Positions 6,518-14,557 of a stretch of DNA of 36,650 nucleotides are shown here, one piece after another. Source of the stretch: Bacteroidota bacterium (GTDB lineage Bacteria; Bacteroidota; Bacteroidia; Chitinophagales; Chitinophagaceae); NCBI GenBank assembly GCA_030706685.1, contig JAUZOA010000057.1, positions 1-36,650 of the forward strand. The letters run 5' to 3'. A program made the position numbers and the translations under genes. The notes beneath the pieces were generated by a model that saw only the letters and a program-made list of their open reading frames with translations, had not been told where the DNA came from and made no database searches. The stretch's first letter is position 1. Each line of letters opens with the position of its first letter.

Positions 6518-9427
6518 ATGAGTCTTTTCGAACAACAGTCCAATGAATTTATTCCCCGTCATATAGGACCCGATGAACAGGACACAAAGCAAATGCTGAA
6601 GACAATTGGTGAACCCGGCTTAACTGCTTTGATTGATAAAACCGTACCCCCGGGCATTCGCATGAATCATCCGCTGCATATTCCCCCGGCAATGAGTGAA
6701 TACGAATACCTGAAACATATCAAAGAAATTTCCCTCCGGAATAAAGTGTTTAAGAATTATATCGGGCAGGGGTACTATGATACTATCGTTCCTTCCGTCA
6801 TCCTGCGAAATGTTTTTGAAAACCCGGGATGGTACACCCAGTATACTCCTTACCAGGCCGAGATTTCACAAGGGCGCCTGGAAAGTTTGTTGAATTTTCA
6901 AACCATGGTAAGCGATCTCACAGCATTGCCGGTCGCTAATGCTTCTTTATTGGATGAAGCCACAGCCGCCGCTGAAGCAATGACCATGTTCTTTAATACA
7001 CTGAACAGGGATCATGAACATATTGAACGGGCAAAGTTCTTTGTAGACAACGATATCTTTCCGCAAACAAAAGATGTGCTGGTAACAAGAGCCGTTCCGG
7101 CAGGAATTGAGATCATCTACGGTAATTATAAATCAGCCGTGATTGATACTACTTATTTCGGCGCCATTGTTCAATACCCGAACAACAAAGGTGCGATAGA
7201 GGATTATCATGATTTTATTAATAGCGTTCATGGCGCCGGCGCCTATGTCGTCATGGCAACCGATCTCCTGGCCCTGACTTTATTGACTCCTCCCGGTGAA
7301 CTGGGAGCGGATGCCGCAGTAGGTTCTGCCCAGCGGTTTGGCGTACCTCTTGGTTATGGCGGACCGCACGCAGCATTCTTTTCCGCCAAAGATGATTTTA
7401 AACGCAACCTTCCCGGCCGCATCATCGGCGTCAGCATTGACGCGCAAAATAACCGGGCATTACGCATGGCGCTGCAAACAAGAGAACAACATATTAAAAG
7501 AGAAAAAGCAACTTCCAATATTTGTACAGCACAGGCCCTTCTCGCCAATATGGCGGCTATGTATGCCGTCTTTCATGGCCCGGAAGGATTGAAAACAATT
7601 GCCCGCAGAACAGCGTTGCTGGCGCAAACAGTGGCTGAAGCTATCGAGGCCAGGGGTTTTGAACTGGCCTCTGAGAGTTTCTTTGATACGATCACCATAA
7701 AAGTGGATAATATAAATGCGATCAGGGAAAAAGCCGAACGCCTGTTAATCAACCTTCGCTATATAGATGAAAAACATATTGGAATTTCGTTGGATGAAAC
7801 CACTGCCATTGAGGATCTTTATGATCTTATCAGTTGTTTTGACAATGACAGCGATGCTATAGCTTTTGATATTAGCCAGGATGCAGGTCTTTACCATATT
7901 CCTTCTTCGCTGACCCGTCATTCCGTTTTTTTAAAACATCCTGTCTTCAATACTTATCACAGCGAGACACAGATGATGCGGTATATCAAATCGCTCGAGA
8001 ATAAAGATCTTGCACTGAACACTTCGATGATCTCCCTCGGAAGTTGCACCATGAAACTGAATGCTGCTTCTGAAATGATCCCATTGAGCTGGCAACATTG
8101 GAGCAGCATTCATCCTTTCGCACCCGCCGGCCAGGCAGAAGGTTACCAATTCATCATTGACGAGTTGAGTAAATATTTATGCATAATAACGGCTTTTGAT
8201 GCCTGCAGTTTGCAACCCAATAGCGGCGCACAGGGCGAATATGCCGGATTGCTGACCATCAGGGGCTACCACGAAAGCCGCGGTGAGCATCACCGCAACG
8301 TAATGCTCATTCCCATTTCCGCGCATGGTACGAATCCTGCATCGGCAGTAATGGCCGGAATGAAAGTGGTAGTAGTAAAAGCAAAGGAGAATGGTTATGT
8401 TGATATAGATGACCTGAAGGCAAAAGCAGCACAGTATGCCGGCAACCTGGCCGGTATCATGATCACCTACCCCAGCACTTATGGCATATACGAGGAAACC
8501 ATAAAAGACATCACTGCGATCGTACATCAATATGGCGGGCAGGTATATATGGACGGCGCCAATATGAATGCCCAGGTGGGATTGACAGCCCCGGGCCTGA
8601 TCGGTGCAGATGTATGTCATCTGAACCTGCACAAAACATTTTCTATCCCCCATGGCGGTGGTGGCCCGGGGATGGGACCCATCTGTGTCAAGAAACATTT
8701 AGCCCCCTATTTACCAAAACATGTATCAATAGCGAATGGAGAGCGATCAGCCACCCGCCGCTCATCATCCGCCACTCACGGCGCAGTGAGCGCGGCCCCT
8801 TATGGCTCGGCTTCCATCCTTCTCATCAGCTATGGCTATATCAGGATGCTGGGCAGTGAAGGTTCCAGGCTTGCTACTGAATACGCCATTCTTAATGCTA
8901 ACTACATGCGGGCAAGATTACAGGGGCAGTTTGATATCTTATATACCAATAATAATGGTCAATGCGCTCATGAATTCATTGTTGACCTGCGGCCTTATAA
9001 AAAAAGTGCGGAGATAGAAGCGGAAGATATAGCGAAACGTTTAATTGATTATGGTTTCCATGCGCCCACGATGAGCTTCCCCGTTCCCGGCACTATCATG
9101 ATCGAGCCGACCGAAAGCGAAGATAAAGCTGAACTGGATCGCTTCTGTGATGCTTTGCTAAGCATCCGGGAAGAAATCAGGGCTATTGAAGAAGGTAAAG
9201 CGGATAAAAAAGATAATGCGCTGAAAAATGCGCCGCATACTCAATTTGTAATTACCGCTGATGAATGGAAACATGCTTATTCCCGTCAATCAGCAGCCTT
9301 CCCGTTAGCGTATGTCCGCGATAATAAATTCTGGCCTTCTGTAGCAAGAGTAAACAATACCTATGGCGACCGAAACCTCGTTTGCACCTGTGAACCAGTA
9401 GAAAGTTATATGGAGGCTGAAGCATAA
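6518..9427 (+). CDS. gcvP: Glycine dehydrogenase (aminomethyl-transferring), glycine cleavage P protein
   Basis: The product of about 969 residues has the length of the single-chain P protein, which decarboxylates glycine with pyridoxal phosphate and passes the aminomethyl group to lipoyl-GcvH. The N-terminal half begins NEFIPRHIGP and includes YIGQGYYDTIVPSVILRNVF and YTPYQAEISQGRLESLLNFQ. The C-terminal half carries the PLP-binding lysine in NLHKTFSIPHGGGGPGMGP (about residue 706) and SLGSCTMKLNAASEM. No gcvH or gcvT is adjacent, which is common in Bacteroidetes. An ATG at 6503 is in frame, but family members begin close to MSLFEQQSNEF, so I prefer 6518. The leader holds an unusual 9-bp array. 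Cytoplasmic. Confidence 0.97.
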   Translation: MSLFEQQSNEFIPRHIGPDEQDTKQMLKTIGEPGLTALIDKTVPPGIRMNHPLHIPPAMSEYEYLKHIKEISLRNKVFKNYIGQGYYDTIVPSVILRNVFENPGWYTQYTPYQAEISQGRLESLLNFQTMVSDLTALPVANASLLDEATAAAEAMTMFFNTLNRDHEHIERAKFFVDNDIFPQTKDVLVTRAVPAGIEIIYGNYKSAVIDTTYFGAIVQYPNNKGAIEDYHDFINSVHGAGAYVVMATDLLALTLLTPPGELGADAAVGSAQRFGVPLGYGGPHAAFFSAKDDFKRNLPGRIIGVSIDAQNNRALRMALQTREQHIKREKATSNICTAQALLANMAAMYAVFHGPEGLKTIARRTALLAQTVAEAIEARGFELASESFFDTITIKVDNINAIREKAERLLINLRYIDEKHIGISLDETTAIEDLYDLISCFDNDSDAIAFDISQDAGLYHIPSSLTRHSVFLKHPVFNTYHSETQMMRYIKSLENKDLALNTSMISLGSCTMKLNAASEMIPLSWQHWSSIHPFAPAGQAEGYQFIIDELSKYLCIITAFDACSLQPNSGAQGEYAGLLTIRGYHESRGEHHRNVMLIPISAHGTNPASAVMAGMKVVVVKAKENGYVDIDDLKAKAAQYAGNLAGIMITYPSTYGIYEETIKDITAIVHQYGGQVYMDGANMNAQVGLTAPGLIGADVCHLNLHKTFSIPHGGGGPGMGPICVKKHLAPYLPKHVSIANGERSATRRSSSATHGAVSAAPYGSASILLISYGYIRMLGSEGSRLATEYAILNANYMRARLQGQFDILYTNNNGQCAHEFIVDLRPYKKSAEIEAEDIAKRLIDYGFHAPTMSFPVPGTIMIEPTESEDKAELDRFCDALLSIREEIRAIEEGKADKKDNALKNAPHTQFVITADEWKHAYSRQSAAFPLAYVRDNKFWPSVARVNNTYGDRNLVCTCEPVESYMEAEA

Positions 9428-9431
9428 TCCA

Positions 9432-9500
9432 GAGCGAAGCGAAGGAGAAGGAAAAGGAGAAAGAGAAAGAGAAGCTGTCATCCTGAGCGAAGCGAAGGAG
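9432..9500. repeat. Two GAGCGAAGCGAAGGAG copies (interspersed repeat)
   Basis: The 16-mer is present at 9432-9447 and 9485-9500, separated by a purine-rich run. The second copy lies within tcctgagcgaagcgaagg, a motif scattered through many bacterial genomes and a common source of spurious ORFs on the opposite strand. Confidence 0.7.
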
Positions 9501-9507
9501 CGAAGGA

Positions 9508-10542
9508 TCACGGGCTGATCATAATAGAAGATACATGAATGGCGAGATTATTATCCACCGCAGTTTCTGCGCTGACTTCAGGTTGATTCATTACCCTTGA
9601 CCCGGTACAGTTAAAACAGGTTAATCTTACCCCCATCCTTTTAAAATTAATTTTCCCGGTATTCTTAGGCTCGACCATTAAGGAATAATCGGAATTAAAA
9701 CCATAGAACCTGAAATCACCGGCATTAATATCGAGGAGATCTTTTATCATCATACCGGAATAAATGCCATTGCGGAATGTCCATGTATTCTGGCTGATTC
9801 CCCCGTTAAAATTAGCTGTGCTGGTGGCAGCTATCGCGCCGCTGACCTGGATAAAGAGAATTTTCCGGAAATTACCGGCATCATCCCATATAAAAACAAC
9901 CTGGTGATTGGTATTGGGATATAACACCGAACAGTTTCGTGATTCATTTTCTGAAAGATAATACACATCTTTTTTTACATTGTTCTCTCCAAAAAAACTT
10001 GCCAGGTATTCATGTGAATCAAACCTGAGCAAATCGTCTGCATACTGAACTTTAGACCGTTCAGGCAATTCTTTGTTTTTGACTAAAAACGTATATACAA
10101 GATTATCCCCCACCCTGCCCGAACTTGCCTCCACTGTAATCGTTCTCTTCTGAAACAGTAGTGGCTTCGCCAGGTCTGTATCCATGTTGTTGGAAAAGAA
10201 ATTCATTTGTTTTAACCGGCTTCGCCCGTTAATATACTCATCTCTTGAAGTAGTATGGAAAGCGATGCACCAGGTATCATCGTTCTTATAAACATCTATG
10301 GTCCTGGCAGGGTGAAGAGTGTCTGGTTTATTGCTATTCTTTTTCCCGGAAAAAGTAAAGCCCATGCAATTTTCCACCAGGCTTCTTTGTTTGACCGGGA
10401 ACCCTCTTTTATCTATATAGTTATCAAAATTCTTTGGGGAAAGTGAAGACAGCGTGAGCAGGTCATCAACCGTCAACGACTGATCCTGTGCCCTGCATAT
10501 AACAGGAAAAAGAAAGGCCAGTATTAAAAATAATCTTCCCAT
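9508..10542 (-). CDS. Secreted protein of unknown function
   Basis: I do not recognise this 344-residue protein. It begins with a clear signal peptide (MGRLFLILAFLFPVICRA, cleavage probably before QDQSL), so it should be exported. The mature part has no repeats or membrane spans. It alternates short beta-like stretches (TITVEASSGRVGDNLVYTF, VVFIWDDAGNFRKILFIQVS) and ends with TCFNCTG, whose two cysteines may pair with Cys59 or Cys201. It converges on gcvP with an 80-bp gap and diverges from the YciI gene. Nothing nearby suggests a pathway. Confidence 0.75.
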   Translation of the reverse strand: MGRLFLILAFLFPVICRAQDQSLTVDDLLTLSSLSPKNFDNYIDKRGFPVKQRSLVENCMGFTFSGKKNSNKPDTLHPARTIDVYKNDDTWCIAFHTTSRDEYINGRSRLKQMNFFSNNMDTDLAKPLLFQKRTITVEASSGRVGDNLVYTFLVKNKELPERSKVQYADDLLRFDSHEYLASFFGENNVKKDVYYLSENESRNCSVLYPNTNHQVVFIWDDAGNFRKILFIQVSGAIAATSTANFNGGISQNTWTFRNGIYSGMMIKDLLDINAGDFRFYGFNSDYSLMVEPKNTGKINFKRMGVRLTCFNCTGSRVMNQPEVSAETAVDNNLAIHVSSIMISP

Positions 10543-10777
10543 TCGCTTTGTTGCTCATGGAAAATTGAATTAATTGCCGGCTTTTTAAAGGATTCAGACA
10601 AGAAGGGAGAAATCGAAAAAGAGACCAAAAAATGATCAGGGCAAACAAAATAGAAACTTTTTTGAAAGAATCAAAGCAAACTGGCGTCTAATTTGAAACT
10701 CTGTAACCGATTGATTAATAGCAAAATAAAAATGACTTATTATAACCGGGTCACTAAAATTTGCGTAAACCACAACT

Positions 10778-11068
10778 ATGCAGCAATACCTGATCATCGC
10801 AAGGGATGGAAATGATACAGAAGCATTCGAACGTCGTATGAAAGCAAGGACTTCACATTTTGAAGTCGCCAGGCAATTAAAATTGCATGGCCAGTTTGTT
10901 ATGGGGGGCGCCATATTGGATGATCATGGTAAAATGACCGGCTCCGTGATGGTAGTGCAGTTTGAAAGAGAAGACGATCTGCTGGATTGGATGAGGGCCG
11001 AGCCTTATATCAATGAAGATGTGTGGCAGAGCATTGAGGTAAAGCCATTCAGGATAGCAGAAGTATAG
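10778..11068 (+). CDS. YciI family protein
   Basis: The 96-residue product has the ferredoxin-like YciI layout (PF03795). It starts MQQYLIIARDG, has His27 in RTSHFEVARQLKLHG, the middle strand GQFVMGGAILDDHGKMTGSV, and the closing pattern LLDWMRAEPYINEDVWQSIE. The last is the hallmark 'DPY...G/V..' region with EPY in place of DPY. Functions known in the family are few, mostly small dehydratase- or dehydrochlorinase-like enzymes or fusions; no substrate can be assigned. A weak promoter-like taaaatttg lies about 20 bases upstream. The gene is followed by an inverted-repeat mobile-type element rather than by another gene. Confidence 0.85.
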   Translation: MQQYLIIARDGNDTEAFERRMKARTSHFEVARQLKLHGQFVMGGAILDDHGKMTGSVMVVQFEREDDLLDWMRAEPYINEDVWQSIEVKPFRIAEV

Positions 11069-11090
11069 TCCCGCTGAGCCGCGATAAATA

Positions 11091-11448
11091 CCATTATTGT
11101 CCGGTAAAAATTCGCGGCCTGTCCGGCTCCAGAAAAATGGCGTTAAGAAAATTACGGAGTAAGCCGTCTTTTCCGCATCGCGGGAAAGAAACGCAGGGCT
11201 GTTTGAGCCCGTGGTATTTTCAATGAAAGGCTTGCCCGGGGCGAGTTCCCTGCGTTTAGGCTTACGCAGTAATTTTTAGCCATTTTTCTGGAGCCGGGAC
11301 TTTTTTTGTTACTTTTTTTTGTCAAAAAAAAGTAAATAGAGTTTTCAAAAAAAATTAGATCGCATGCCCTCTGCATCTAATGGTTCATAAAGTCCAATGT
11401 CTTAGCAGGTTTGCCGGATTTGAGAATATTTTCCCCGGACAGTAATGG
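11091..11448. mobile_element. 358-bp element with terminal inverted repeats (MITE-like, copy 1)
   Basis: The left end CCATTATTGTCCGGTAAAAA and the right end, read inverted, CCATTACTGTCCGGGGAAAA agree at 17 of 20 positions. They are flanked by near-identical 7-mers (ATAAATA and ATAAACA), fitting a target duplication with one later change. The same ends bound the element at 17450-17813. Inside is a nested fold-back structure (11121-11300) and a perfect 12-bp stem at 11309-11335 (TTACTTTTTTTT, loop GTC). No transposase is encoded; the short minus-strand frame across it (11152-11376) has no recognisable domain. Confidence 0.7.
11121..11300. repeat. 180-bp fold-back repeat nested in the 358-bp element
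   Basis: The left arm 11121-11165 (gtccggctccagaaaaatgg...) is mirrored by 11259-11300 (...ccatttttctggagccggga). A second inner pair, AAACGCAGGG at 11189 and CCCTGCGTTT at 11248, is in register. The whole can form a long interrupted cruciform. It may be an independent repeat that landed in, or became part of, the outer element. Confidence 0.7.
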
Positions 11449-11484
11449 ATAAACACATCGATACTTATAAAATGAGGATCCTGT

Positions 11485-12963
11485 TTAATCAGCTAATGGC
11501 AACGTAAAAGAAAATGTACTCCCCTTGCCGGGTTCGCTTTCTATACGAAGACATCCATCATTCTTGACAAGAAATTCCCTGCAAAGCATTAACCCGATGC
11601 CGGTACCTTGCTCCTGCGCTGTACCATTGGTAGTATAAAATTCCTCGGAATTAACCTTCTTCACTTCTTTGGCAGACATCCCTTTTCCTGAATCCTGTAC
11701 ATATACTTCAGCGAAGGTGGATAGTTCGCTGGCGCCAATACAAATATTACCCCCGGGCGGCGTGAATTTAATGGCATTGGAAACAAGATTACGTAATACC
11801 AGGTTAATCATATCATGATCGGCCCATGCATATACAGGACCCGATGTCTTTTTCCCGATATATATCCTTTTAGCTTCCGCCTGCAAATGCAGCAGGTGCA
11901 TTACCTCATCTATAAGATCAGTAATATTGATCAGCTGCGGCCGCACACTATGCACCTTCATCTGGCTTTTTGCCCATTGCAATAAATTTTCCATCAGGCT
12001 CACCGTATAGTTGAGATCTTTTTTCACTTCAGGTATCAATTCCTTTATTTCTTCTGCCGGCATATCCTGGCTATGTATATTATCAAACAGGTTGCGCAAT
12101 GCATACATCGGGGCTTTGAGATCATGAGAAATCACAGAAAACAATTTATTCTTCAGTGAATTCAACTGGTCCAGTTCCTCCGCCTGCTGTTTTAACTGGT
12201 TGGATTGTTTTTGAATCTCCAGGTTGGTCTGGTAAAGGGTGGTATTATAGTTCGCATTCTCCGTTTTTATCAGGTACAGGCCATAAAAAATGTAAACGAT
12301 CGCCAACCCCTGGTTTACGAGATAAGCGACAAAATTGATCTGCTCCAGCTGGTAAATATATTTTTTCAGGATCACGGAAAGAAAGAAATAACTAATCATG
12401 GAAAAGCTGATAGAAAAGATCATATAGCCAATATCCTGTATAAAGAAGACAGAGAGGATGCCGTAGAGAATAAAAGAAAGCTCTACGCCAAGACTTATCC
12501 CGTTGATATAATTAAAACAGATAAAAAAGGGATAGAGTACAAAATAGGTAAGCAAAGCGAGTTCGTGCTTGTGACAGTAGTTCAATACCAATACAAAAAC
12601 GCTGACCAGCGCCGGCAGGCAAACGATGATCCATCCGCTGGCAGGAAATTTTTGCGCGCTGATAAGACCCATGACAGGAACAACGATGCCGGTGATGAAT
12701 TGAAAAAAGTTAAGACTGTTAAAAATACCCAGTTTACTTTTTTCAATCGGGCTCATCTCCCCGGTTACACCAATGTATTTGATCCTGTTTAAAAAAACCA
12801 ATAACTTCTTTGGTAAAACTTTTATGAAGTCTCCCAAACCCGAAAACCGGGGTTTAAGTGGAAGGCGTACCTGCAGTAATTGAGAAACATATCTCATGGG
12901 CCGTTTGGGTTTAAATAGGATGGGACGGTTAAAATAGTAATTTTTTAAGCAATACCGAGGCAT
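11485..12963 (-). CDS. Membrane sensor histidine kinase
   Basis: This is a 492-residue protein. About six hydrophobic segments lie between residues 85 and 235, with a coiled linker at 245-272 (QKQSNQLKQQAEELDQLNSL). A HisKA domain follows with the phospho-accepting His280 in FSVISHDLKAPM. The HATPase_c domain has its N box NLVSNAIKF near 392, G1 DSGKGM at 424-429, and G2 GTGIGL at 453-458. All catalytic boxes are intact. There is no periplasmic domain, so it probably senses within the membrane. No response regulator is adjacent, so it is an orphan kinase. AAGGAG lies some 14 bases before the ATG at 12963. Later in-frame Mets (residues 23, 70) are alternatives, because the first 60 residues are basic and atypical. 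Confidence 0.88.
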   Translation of the reverse strand: MPRYCLKNYYFNRPILFKPKRPMRYVSQLLQVRLPLKPRFSGLGDFIKVLPKKLLVFLNRIKYIGVTGEMSPIEKSKLGIFNSLNFFQFITGIVVPVMGLISAQKFPASGWIIVCLPALVSVFVLVLNYCHKHELALLTYFVLYPFFICFNYINGISLGVELSFILYGILSVFFIQDIGYMIFSISFSMISYFFLSVILKKYIYQLEQINFVAYLVNQGLAIVYIFYGLYLIKTENANYNTTLYQTNLEIQKQSNQLKQQAEELDQLNSLKNKLFSVISHDLKAPMYALRNLFDNIHSQDMPAEEIKELIPEVKKDLNYTVSLMENLLQWAKSQMKVHSVRPQLINITDLIDEVMHLLHLQAEAKRIYIGKKTSGPVYAWADHDMINLVLRNLVSNAIKFTPPGGNICIGASELSTFAEVYVQDSGKGMSAKEVKKVNSEEFYTTNGTAQEQGTGIGLMLCREFLVKNDGCLRIESEPGKGSTFSFTLPLAD

Positions 12964-13437
12964 TTTAAAAGAAAAATCTCCTTTATCATATTCGTAATTT
13001 TACTTTCCGGGTAATCGTAAAAAACGCAAACTAAAATAATTGTCAGGATTAGTTCTTCAAGTTCAATAGTTTCTGAATTCCTCTACTTACATCCTGTCGA
13101 ACATCAAGGGGAAATTGAATTAGTATTAAAAATGATAATACAATAAATTAATATGTGAATAACGGGAAATTAACCCTGCGGAGCCTTTATCAGCTTAGGT
13201 TTCAACACAAGGCCGGCTGCCAGTCCCGGCACAATAATTCCTATGACTATACTATAAAAAAAATTACCTGCTGCCGGTAAGAAAAGCAGAGCAAAAAGTA
13301 AATGATTTCATAAAATCCCTGGTAATAATTATCGCTTTTCTAAAATTCATTCATTACCCATGCAATAGCTACAAACCTAATTTTTTCTTAACGCATATAT
13401 TTTCCCTTCGTTTTTACGTTTCAGATCAGATTCGCCT
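12964..13437. other. Intergenic region with a possible short gene remnant
   Basis: No gene is visible. On the minus strand at about 13304-13170 there is a 45-codon open stretch without a start codon, reading LLFALLFLPAAGNFFYSIVI, then GIIVPGLAAGLVLKPK, which looks like a membrane-protein tail. It may be the remains of a small decayed gene. The rest is AT-rich and holds the promoters of the two flanking divergent genes. Confidence 0.35.
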
Positions 13438-14391
13438 ATGAATTGGATTGATCTCATACTCGTCGTTATTCTCCTGCTGGCCGTATGGGCAGGGTGGAAA
13501 AAAGGATTTATCCTTGGCTCTATGGATTTGCTCACATGGCTGGGCAGTATTGCACTGGGTTTTGCTTTCTATACTTATACAGCAAGCGCTATTGATAAAT
13601 TGATCCATTTAGGAGCCTGGTTATTACCTGCTGCTTTCCTGTTCACGATCATTGTCGCCCGTATTCTTACCGGTATCATTACAAAAAGTCTCCTGCGGAT
13701 CATTCCTGAAAAAACCAACCATGCTATCATCAACAGGCTCCTCGGTATTATTCCGGGCGCCATCAATGGATTGATCTATGCTACTATTATTGCCGCATTA
13801 TTCTTAGCCCTTCCTTTTAAAAAAGGCCTGTCCGCGGAAATGCAGAAAAGCAGGATAGCACGAACGCTGGCAGTACAGGCACAATGGGCCAATAAAGAAT
13901 TAGCCCCTGTATTTGACGAAGCTGTCAGGCAAACAATGAACGATCTCCCGGTAAAAGCAGGAGAACATTCAGAAACAGAGCTGGATTTCACTTACGATGA
14001 CCCGCAGGCAAGGCCCGACCTGGAAGTGAAAATGCTTGAATTGATTAACAAGGAAAGAGCCAAAGAAGGATTGCATCCGCTCAAAGCCGATCCCCCGGAA
14101 ACCATAGTGGCAAGAGCTCATTCAAAAGATATGTTTGTAAGGGGATATTTCGCCCATACCAATCCGGATGGAAAAGATCCATTCGACAGGATGAAAGAAG
14201 CGAACCTGCGTTTTACAACAGCAGGTGAAAACCTCGCGCTGGCGCAAACATTGGAAACTGCGCATAAAAACTTAATGAATTCACCCGGTCATAGGGCCAA
14301 TATCATGAATCCTGCTTTTACCCGCGTGGGTATCGGTATCGAGGATGGGGGCTTATATGGATTAATGATCAGCCAGGAATTCAGGAATTAA
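13438..14391 (+). CDS. CvpA membrane domain fused to a CAP (SCP/PR1) domain
   Basis: This is a 317-residue two-domain protein. Residues 1-125 are a CvpA domain: four hydrophobic helices beginning MNWIDLILVVILLLAVWAGW, with KKGFILGSMDLLTWLG. A charged linker (130-190) leads to a CAP domain (195-317) with its usual marks: LELINKERAKEGLHPL, His228 in ARAHS, GYFAHTNPDG at 236-245, GENLA at 263-267, and NSPGHRANIMNP at 281-292. CvpA proteins are inner-membrane factors linked to colicin V export and envelope integrity. Bacterial CAP domains are extracytoplasmic and of mostly unknown activity. The fusion suggests a membrane-tethered CAP module facing the periplasm. It appears to be a single-gene unit. 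Confidence 0.9.
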   Translation: MNWIDLILVVILLLAVWAGWKKGFILGSMDLLTWLGSIALGFAFYTYTASAIDKLIHLGAWLLPAAFLFTIIVARILTGIITKSLLRIIPEKTNHAIINRLLGIIPGAINGLIYATIIAALFLALPFKKGLSAEMQKSRIARTLAVQAQWANKELAPVFDEAVRQTMNDLPVKAGEHSETELDFTYDDPQARPDLEVKMLELINKERAKEGLHPLKADPPETIVARAHSKDMFVRGYFAHTNPDGKDPFDRMKEANLRFTTAGENLALAQTLETAHKNLMNSPGHRANIMNPAFTRVGIGIEDGGLYGLMISQEFRN

Positions 14392-14506
14392 ATGAATTAT
14401 CTTCCCCGGCTTGTTATGTATTATATTTTTTCGCTCTTTCATTCATCTTCATATACCGAAGAAAGTTGACTAGTTCAATGCAATAAATTATACATGACCT
14501 GTCTCA

Positions 14507-14532
14507 AATAAAGAAGACCCCGAAGGGTCTTC
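14507..14532 (-). terminator. Intrinsic terminator of the DUF6600 gene
   Basis: A perfect 8-bp stem GAAGACCC/GGGTCTTC (14513-14520 with 14525-14532) closes a 4-base loop. On the minus strand it is followed by TTTATTTG. It lies 26 bases past the stop of the gene ending at 14558. Confidence 0.65.
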
Positions 14533-14557
14533 AACCAGTTTCATAGAGAAATATTTT

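Noticed and set aside
8177-8698. 173-codon minus-strand ORF
   Set aside because: Antisense to gcvP, which is unambiguous here.
9305-9511. 68-codon minus-strand ORF (ILRSFASLRMT...)
   Set aside because: It comes from the interspersed gagcgaagcgaagg repeat, a well-known source of false ORFs.
11152-11376. 74-codon ORF in the inverted-repeat element
   Set aside because: It spans the fold-back arms and a poly-A/T stem; the translation is low-complexity with no domain, a typical spurious repeat ORF.
12205-12792. 195-codon plus-strand ORF
   Set aside because: Antisense to the histidine kinase, which has complete domain motifs in the other strand; no recognisable protein features.
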